The notes beneath the pieces were generated by a model. It did no database searches. It saw nothing but the letters and a program-made list of their open reading frames with translations, and was not told where the DNA came from. Positions 59,317 through 64,000 of a stretch of 64,000 nt of DNA are shown piece after piece. The position numbers and the translations under genes are program-made. Origin of the DNA: Macrococcoides canis. Lineage in GTDB: Bacteria > Bacillota > Bacilli > Staphylococcales > Staphylococcaceae. Position 1 is the first letter of the stretch; each line of letters starts with the position of its first letter. Location of the stretch: NCBI RefSeq assembly GCF_002119805.1, contig NZ_CP021059.1:1798001-1862000 (forward strand), written 5' to 3'.

Positions 59317-60297
59317 ATGGACACTGCCACTCATGTCGTTATGGGCGTTGCGCTCGCCGGTCTTGCAACAATCGATCCTGCTGTAACTTCTATGTATCCT
59401 GCAGTTGTAACAACTGTTATGGTCGGTTCGCAAATACCAGATATCGATACTGTTCTGAAGTTACGCAATAATGCGGTATATATTACCCATCACCGCGGTA
59501 TAACACACTCAATACCATTTACATTATTCTGGCCGGTTGTGCTGACCATTGTGATGATGCTTATTTTTAAAGTGGATGCTCCGCTCCATCTATGGATGTG
59601 GGCACAGATTGCTGTTTTCCTGCATGTCTTCGTAGATATCTTTAATTCGTATGGGACACAGGCGTTACGACCACTTACTAAGAAATGGATACAGATCGGT
59701 ATTATTAACACATTTGATCCGATTATATTTATGTCACATATCATTGCAATATTGTTATGGTATATCGGATTTAATCCAATCTATACATTTGGCAGTCTCT
59801 ACATACTACTTATCGTCTACTATATCATTCGACGTATGCTGCAACAAATGATTAAGAAGAACGTTCTGTTACGCATTCCAAAAGATGAAACGGTTCTCAA
59901 AACATTTGTTGCACCAACCATCAGATTCTTTGAGTGGCGTATCGCTGTTCAGACTGATAAGTATGACTATATCGGCAGAAGCTATAAAGGAAGTGTCCAC
60001 TTCAGCGATCAGTTCGTTAATAAGAAACTTCCAGATGACGCAGTGATGCAGCATGCAAAGCATGACAGAAACTTACGCGCATTCTTAAGCTTTAGTTCTA
60101 TTTACCGTTATACAATAACAGAGACGGATACAGGCTATGAACTTCGCTTTATAGATTTACGTTATTTAAAGAATGGACATTATTCTTTCGTTGCAATTCT
60201 TAGTCTGGATAGCGCATACCGTGTCACACATAGTTATACAGGATGGGTATTCTCAGAAGAAAAATTACAGCGTAAGCTCATCAAGGGCAAAATTTAA
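59317..60297 (+). CDS. YfhP-like membrane-bound metal-dependent hydrolase family protein
   Basis: A 326-residue protein of the YdjM/YfhP (DUF457) family. The N-terminal membrane part has four or five spans and conserved histidines: DTATHVVMGVAL, HHRGITHSIPFTLFW and HVFVDIFNSYGTQ, the proposed metal-binding site. The C-terminal part (from about residue 190) is soluble. AAAGGAA before ATG 59317 sets the start. In B. subtilis yfhP also lies beside mutY (yfhQ). The activity is not proven. Confidence 0.88.
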   Translation: MDTATHVVMGVALAGLATIDPAVTSMYPAVVTTVMVGSQIPDIDTVLKLRNNAVYITHHRGITHSIPFTLFWPVVLTIVMMLIFKVDAPLHLWMWAQIAVFLHVFVDIFNSYGTQALRPLTKKWIQIGIINTFDPIIFMSHIIAILLWYIGFNPIYTFGSLYILLIVYYIIRRMLQQMIKKNVLLRIPKDETVLKTFVAPTIRFFEWRIAVQTDKYDYIGRSYKGSVHFSDQFVNKKLPDDAVMQHAKHDRNLRAFLSFSSIYRYTITETDTGYELRFIDLRYLKNGHYSFVAILSLDSAYRVTHSYTGWVFSEEKLQRKLIKGKI

Positions 60298-60346
60298 CCC
60301 GAAAATCAAAGTGTTGTTCGGTAACACTTTGATTTTCGGGTTTTTT
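60296..60346. terminator. Strong terminator after the YfhP-like gene
   Basis: AACCCGAAAATCAAAGTGTT pairs perfectly with AACACTTTGATTTTCGGGTT (20 bp) around GTTCGGT, then six T. It begins at the stop codon. Confidence 0.92.
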
Positions 60347-60353
60347 CATCGCT

Positions 60354-61133
60354 TTATTGCTGATTTTTTTTGTTAATATTAATTTCGTCCTTCAAAATCG
60401 TAAATAAATAATCAAACCATATATAGATAATAACAAGTTCAAAAACAAAGATAATTTGAGAAGGTAGATTGAAAAATGCATTTGTTCCAAACACGGTTGA
60501 TTCCTGTATTCCATTGATTACAAAGTTGAATGGATTGAGCTTCAGTATATTCATCAATAAGTCCGGCAAGTTTCCTGGAACCCAGAGAATCGGAGACGTC
60601 ACAAGAATTACAAGCAGCAGCAATACAATCAGCCATTTAATATTGCGCGTTAAATGTCCACTCAATGCAACGATTGTACAGATGGGCATCAGTAAAATAA
60701 TCGTCATCAGTACGAAGTAAAGAATACACAATAGATTCGTCGTCAATTCAACTTTATTTCCGATTGCAACGAGCAGCAGTACAATATAAGAAATTAAGAA
60801 TATAAATATAAAATTCATGATTTGGACTGTAATTAGCACATAACTTGGTAAGTTCGTAATATTAAGTACATAGCCTCTCGTATGCAAAATCTTCATCGCG
60901 TAATAAATTGAGCAGCCGATACACATAAACATTAAATAACCACTGAGCTGCCATATTTTTGTGATGCGTTCTAGCGGTAGACTCTCTGTTACATTCATAT
61001 AGAAGAATGTTGCAGCGATAACAAAAATATTTAATGCGAGCCAGGATAAATAAAGTTTCTGGTTATAATAAAATTCCATCAATGCATTTTTTAATGTGTG
61101 CGGAATATATTTTATTGAAAGATAAATTTCATT
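60354..61133 (-). CDS. ABC-2 type permease, TagG/TarG-like
   Basis: A 259-residue membrane protein with about six spans and the layout of ABC-2 polysaccharide/teichoic acid exporters (TagG, TarG): a short amphipathic N-terminus, spans at about 25-45, 55-75, 100-130, 140-165, 170-195 and 225-245. A small extracellular loop holds LPDLLMNILKLNPFNFVINGIQES, matching the P-x-x-x-x-x-N-P-x-x-x-x-x-x-G-x-R/Q signature near the C-terminus of that family. AGGTG sets the start at 61133. It overlaps the paired ATPase gene, with no teichoic acid synthesis genes nearby. Confidence 0.8.
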   Translation of the reverse strand, partial: NEIYLSIKYIPHTLKNALMEFYYNQKLYLSWLALNIFVIAATFFYMNVTESLPLERITKIWQLSGYLMFMCIGCSIYYAMKILHTRGYVLNITNLPSYVLITVQIMNFIFIFLISYIVLLLVAIGNKVELTTNLLCILYFVLMTIILLMPICTIVALSGHLTRNIKWLIVLLLLVILVTSPILWVPGNLPDLLMNILKLNPFNFVINGIQESTVFGTNAFFNLPSQIIFVFELVIIYIWFDYLFTILKDEININKKNQQ

Positions 61134-61144
61134 CATGTGAACAC

Positions 61145-62674
61145 CTACATCTGTATAATCAGCCATTCATCTTTGCTGAAATCAGCAATAGCATAGCCAT
61201 CATCTAATTTAATAATCCATTGTTCTGTACTAATATTGAATTTCTGTTTCAGCTTTTCTTCATTGACTATCGGAAAACTAATTCCATTCATAATATCATA
61301 ATCATTAAAGTGAAGATAGATTTCATTTTTAGTGAGTTTAATTTTAAATCGATCGTTGGATTCAGGATACAGTTCTTTGTTGATAACACTATGATGCTTC
61401 CCAAGATACCCATTGAAGAACTCTCTGAAGTTCGAATAGTTACCATACATATAATCTTCAAGCTCGCTCATCGTGTATTCATCATATAGTGCTGCTGGAT
61501 TGATATATATGACGTCCTGCTGCTTAACTTCCATAGTTTTCTTCTGATAATCCACTTTGTATGTTTCATCGCCAATACTAGAAATCGTCATTGTATTTCC
61601 TGCAGGCAGCTTCACCTTCTGTTCGCCTTCAAGTTCAGTCGGTTTATTCGTTACACCGATTGCATACTTCTCACGAAACTCATCTACTGGTTTCTCTACA
61701 ATTCCTTTTTCATCAGCTGCAACTTCTGTATTCTTCATACCGATGTCATTGATTAGGAGCAGAAACATTACCGCAATACCTGCGATTAACATCAATGTCG
61801 ATATTAATGTACGCTGCAACGTTTCATCGAAGATTGCTCCGCCGTATTTTTTGATGCGGCTGAGCTTCTCATCTTTATCATGATTCAGGCTACGCGACAT
61901 ACGCATCTGAAGGTCGAACAATTCACGTTCCTCATCCGTACGACAGCTATAATAATCACTTACATAAGATTGATATAAGGGCAGCACTTCAGCGGGAGTC
62001 CCCGATTTCTTAACTTGTCCATGACTCATCCATGTAATATAGTTCGCACGTGATCGAATCAGCTCCATATTCGAATCGATTAGTACGATAGCACGTTGTT
62101 CTTTCTTAAACATATCGATAACCATATGAAACTTCTTCTTAAAGTCGCTATCCATATACTGATAAAGTTCATCGAAGATAATCACATCAGGTTTTATAAA
62201 ATAAGCAAGACTTACGAGCAGCTTCGTTTGTTCCTCTGTAGTTAATTGCTGGATCGATGACTTTTCCTTACCGTTAAGCTCGGCAAAGTCGATGACATGT
62301 TTACGCTTTTCATTATATGATTTCAGCGGCATATTGTACGTAAGGAAAATCGACTCAATCAGCTGTCTGACTGAAGTACTGCCTTCAAATATGTGATTAT
62401 GGCTTGCAAGAAACGTTAAATACTCATTCTTAACACGACCGCTGTTAGGTTCAACAACTTTAGCCATAAGTTTCCCGATAATGGATTTACCAGAGTTCGG
62501 TAAGCCAACTAAAGCAAGTATTTCTCCGCGATAGAGATGGATTGTTACATCTTTGACTTCAACAACATGGTTCTTCGATTCAGGAAGCATCAAGTCTCTG
62601 AACTTCTGAAAACCACTGACTTGTCTGAAATACTTTGTAACATTAAGCAATCTTACCAAAATTTCACTTGTCAT
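61145..62674 (-). CDS. TagH-like ABC ATPase with extracytoplasmic C-terminal domain, divergent motifs
   Basis: A 509-residue protein: ATPase domain (about 1-250), linker, one membrane span (about 289-310) and an outer domain (about 330-509), the layout of B. subtilis TagH. Walker A is GLPNSGKS (57-64) and Walker B with the catalytic Glu is IIFDE169. The signature position reads QLTTEEQ (143-149) instead of an S-G-x form, and the switch position reads D-S-N202 instead of His. The export substrate (teichoic acid or another glycopolymer) and its ATPase efficiency are uncertain. AAGGAG precedes the ATG. It is coupled to the permease gene. Confidence 0.82.
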   Translation of the reverse strand: MTSEILVRLLNVTKYFRQVSGFQKFRDLMLPESKNHVVEVKDVTIHLYRGEILALVGLPNSGKSIIGKLMAKVVEPNSGRVKNEYLTFLASHNHIFEGSTSVRQLIESIFLTYNMPLKSYNEKRKHVIDFAELNGKEKSSIQQLTTEEQTKLLVSLAYFIKPDVIIFDELYQYMDSDFKKKFHMVIDMFKKEQRAIVLIDSNMELIRSRANYITWMSHGQVKKSGTPAEVLPLYQSYVSDYYSCRTDEERELFDLQMRMSRSLNHDKDEKLSRIKKYGGAIFDETLQRTLISTLMLIAGIAVMFLLLINDIGMKNTEVAADEKGIVEKPVDEFREKYAIGVTNKPTELEGEQKVKLPAGNTMTISSIGDETYKVDYQKKTMEVKQQDVIYINPAALYDEYTMSELEDYMYGNYSNFREFFNGYLGKHHSVINKELYPESNDRFKIKLTKNEIYLHFNDYDIMNGISFPIVNEEKLKQKFNISTEQWIIKLDDGYAIADFSKDEWLIIQM

Positions 62675-62686
62675 CTTTCATTCTCC

Positions 62687-63001
62687 TTATAATTGTAGCA
62701 ATGCAAGCGGAATACCTTCTTCATCAAGAGAACCACCCAGTCTGAACCCCCAGGCAAACACACCTTTAACGCGGTCCACCTTAAAGTATTCCGGTTCATT
62801 TCCTACGAGCGCATATACTTTGCCAGGCTGTACTTTCTGTGCATCGACTAAATAGCTTTCTGCAATAAGTGCTTTACGCATCCATACTTCATACTCATTT
62901 ACAATGCCCATCATTTCTGCTTTTCGTGCTTTCTCTCTGTAATCTGCTGTAATCTGCTGTAACTCATGAGGCGTCATTTCAATCAATTTCTTCTCTTCCA
63001 C
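62687..63001 (-). CDS. yfhH: YfhH family protein (DUF1811)
   Basis: A 104-residue protein that matches YfhH of B. subtilis: M-T-P-H-E-L-x-x-I, REKARKAEMMGIVNEYEVW and a C-terminal small beta-barrel with FKVDRVKGVFAWGFRLGG. Function unknown. It appears to start with GTG at 63001, inside the last codons of recX (overlap of 23 bases), so translation is coupled. The order recX-yfhH is conserved with Bacillus. Confidence 0.88.
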   Translation of the reverse strand: MEEKKLIEMTPHELQQITADYREKARKAEMMGIVNEYEVWMRKALIAESYLVDAQKVQPGKVYALVGNEPEYFKVDRVKGVFAWGFRLGGSLDEEGIPLALLQL

Positions 63002-63791
63002 TTAACCCACTATCCTTTATCTTTGTCATAATATCATCATACTGAAATCCTTTTTGCATTAAACTTTGAATGACTTTCTGACTCAGCATGAAACCTTCAT
63101 GTTTTCTTGCAAGTCTCGTCACCGTTTTTTCGAATGCTTTATCTAATGCCATGTCACTTGTCTCAAGTTTAACATTTTTCATGGCATCATTTGCAATATC
63201 CAAATTATAACCTTTTTGAATAAGAGTTTGAATAACTTTCTGCTGAATCATCTTTGCAGACTGTTTCTTTTCATATTTTTTCATAACTTTCTGGGCAATC
63301 TTATCGATACGCTCTGAAGTAATCAAATCTTCAAACTGTGCATGATACTTATCTATGATCGCTTGCTCAACGCCGAGCTGTTTTAATGTCTGTATGAATA
63401 TTGCCGGACCTTTATCTGTCGTGTTCAGCAATGTATTCATATAACTCTTCGCATAATCATCGTGATCAATATATTTATTGTCCTTGCAGTACTGAATGAC
63501 ACGGTCAATCACTTCGCTACGCACTTCATCCCCGGCCAGATAACTTCTCACTTCTGACTCTGTTCGTTTCTTATATGACAAATAGTTTAAAGCATTATTA
63601 ATTGCGACGCGATACCCATCATACTCACCGATACTACGCAGATCCTCATCGGATAATATGAGATCTTTCCTTAAATTAAAATAGACATACGTCGCCGCAT
63701 CAATGCCCGCAAAGAAATTACCATTAATATACAGGTTAAATCTATCTTTGTTATGCTTTTGAACTTCAATCTTCGTAATCTTATGTTCCAT
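62979..63791 (-). CDS. recX: Regulatory protein RecX
   Basis: A 270-residue all-helical protein that binds RecA filaments and limits recombination. Three-helix repeats are visible, with YLSYKKRTESEVRSYLAGDEV, DDYAKSYMNTLLNTTDKGP, KMIQQKVIQTLIQKGYN and a final LMQKGFQYDDI. The long form with an N-terminal beta region (KIEVQKHNKDRFNLYINGNF) is typical of Firmicutes. GGAGGG precedes adjacent ATGs at 63794 and 63791; the second is better spaced. yfhH follows by overlap. Confidence 0.93.
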   Translation of the reverse strand: MEHKITKIEVQKHNKDRFNLYINGNFFAGIDAATYVYFNLRKDLILSDEDLRSIGEYDGYRVAINNALNYLSYKKRTESEVRSYLAGDEVRSEVIDRVIQYCKDNKYIDHDDYAKSYMNTLLNTTDKGPAIFIQTLKQLGVEQAIIDKYHAQFEDLITSERIDKIAQKVMKKYEKKQSAKMIQQKVIQTLIQKGYNLDIANDAMKNVKLETSDMALDKAFEKTVTRLARKHEGFMLSQKVIQSLMQKGFQYDDIMTKIKDSGLSGREEID

Positions 63792-63821
63792 CATAACCCT
63801 CCATCATGCTGCGCTCAAAAT

Positions 63822-63850
63822 AAAAAAAGACGAGACAGCATCTCGTCTTT
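63822..63850 (-). terminator. Terminator of sgtB
   Basis: AAAGACGAGA pairs with TCTCGTCTTT around a 5-base loop, with a T-run on the minus strand, eight bases past the sgtB stop. Confidence 0.87.
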
Positions 63851-63857
63851 CATTATA

Positions 63858-64000
63858 TTACAAACCACTTAAAGCTTCATTATATTGCGTTTCAGTTATT
63901 ACATTCTGTTCTAACATTTTATTTAACGCGAACTCTGTTCTGGATTTGAGCGCTGCGTCATTCTGGTAATCATCAATCTGATAAACAGAAGGCGCATTGA
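63858..64000 (-). CDS. sgtB: Monofunctional peptidoglycan glycosyltransferase SgtB, C-terminal end
   Basis: Only the last 47 codons are inside the window; the start is beyond 64000. The visible end begins NAPSVYQIDDYQND, contains LKSRTEFALNKMLEQNVITETQYNEAL and stops at 63858. NAPSxYxP/I followed by an M-x-x-x-x-I-T/N-xx-Q-Y repeat is the C-terminal pattern of family 51 glycosyltransferases such as staphylococcal SgtB, which polymerise lipid II outside the membrane. recX next to sgtB is also the S. aureus order. Confidence 0.82.
   Translation of the reverse strand, partial: NAPSVYQIDDYQNDAALKSRTEFALNKMLEQNVITETQYNEALSGL

Overview
The window looks like a chromosomal segment of a low-GC Gram-positive coccus of the family Staphylococcaceae, most probably Macrococcus (or the related Macrococcoides) rather than Staphylococcus. 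Supporting signs are: a gene order shared with both S. aureus and B. subtilis (hit-ytxH-hpr-prsA-yhaM-yhaN-yhaO; yheA-yheB-XRE-airSR-yhcX; ygzB/perR-bcp-hemL; ygaC-ygaD next to mutY-yfhP and recX-yfhH); a homologue of the S. aureus ABC exporter Sav1866; an AirS-type cysteine-containing sensor kinase; and a tRNA-Gly(UCC) with the features of staphylococcal peptidoglycan-dedicated tRNAs. The genus call is inference; no database search was possible.

Layout. 1-24.8 kb is core housekeeping: partial hit, a YtxH protein, Hpr, a membrane protein and the PrsA foldase on the plus strand, then a long minus-strand block (YhaM exonuclease, YhaN/YhaO pair, HemZ, YheA, YheB, XRE regulator). A Mn-type CDF transporter, AirSR, a GNAT-nitrilase fusion, a pseudouridine synthase and a nitroreductase follow, then ppk, ppx and fumC. 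24.8-34.2 kb holds a NERD protein, a 41-bp tandem repeat array, a sugar-phosphate isomerase-like protein, an FMN nitroreductase, trmL-queG, a glutamine-type ABC transporter, an aminotransferase and a PTS IIC protein. 34.3-41 kb looks more accessory: a ClpP paralogue with a CtsR-like operator, YkvA, a hydrolase, a J-domain/HIRAN gene pair, a broken EamA transporter, a lone RelB/DinJ antitoxin, a PH-domain protein, tRNA-Leu and a secreted protein.

41.0-48.5 kb is one rRNA operon on the minus strand (16S-23S-5S with two promoters) followed by 22 tRNA genes ending in the unusual tRNA-Gly. 48.5-64 kb returns to core genes: ygzB, perR (with a PerR box), a hydroxyacid dehydrogenase, bcp, hemL, an aromatic acid exporter-like protein, 3-methyladenine glycosylase, an FMN glutamate synthase-like protein, the Sav1866-type exporter, DUF402, mutY, a YfhP-like membrane protein, a TagG/TagH-type exporter, yfhH, recX and the end of sgtB.

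The most unusual items are: two modular arrays of about 120-bp long-hairpin repeats and one 41-bp hairpin array, all three placed exactly between convergent genes; a YhaO phosphoesterase homologue that has lost nearly all metal ligands, next to a YhaN with altered ATPase motifs; the tRNA-Gly lacking G18-G19 and T55-C56; the CtsR-boxed ClpP paralogue; the J-domain/HIRAN pair; and a TagH-like ATPase with an unrecognisable signature motif.
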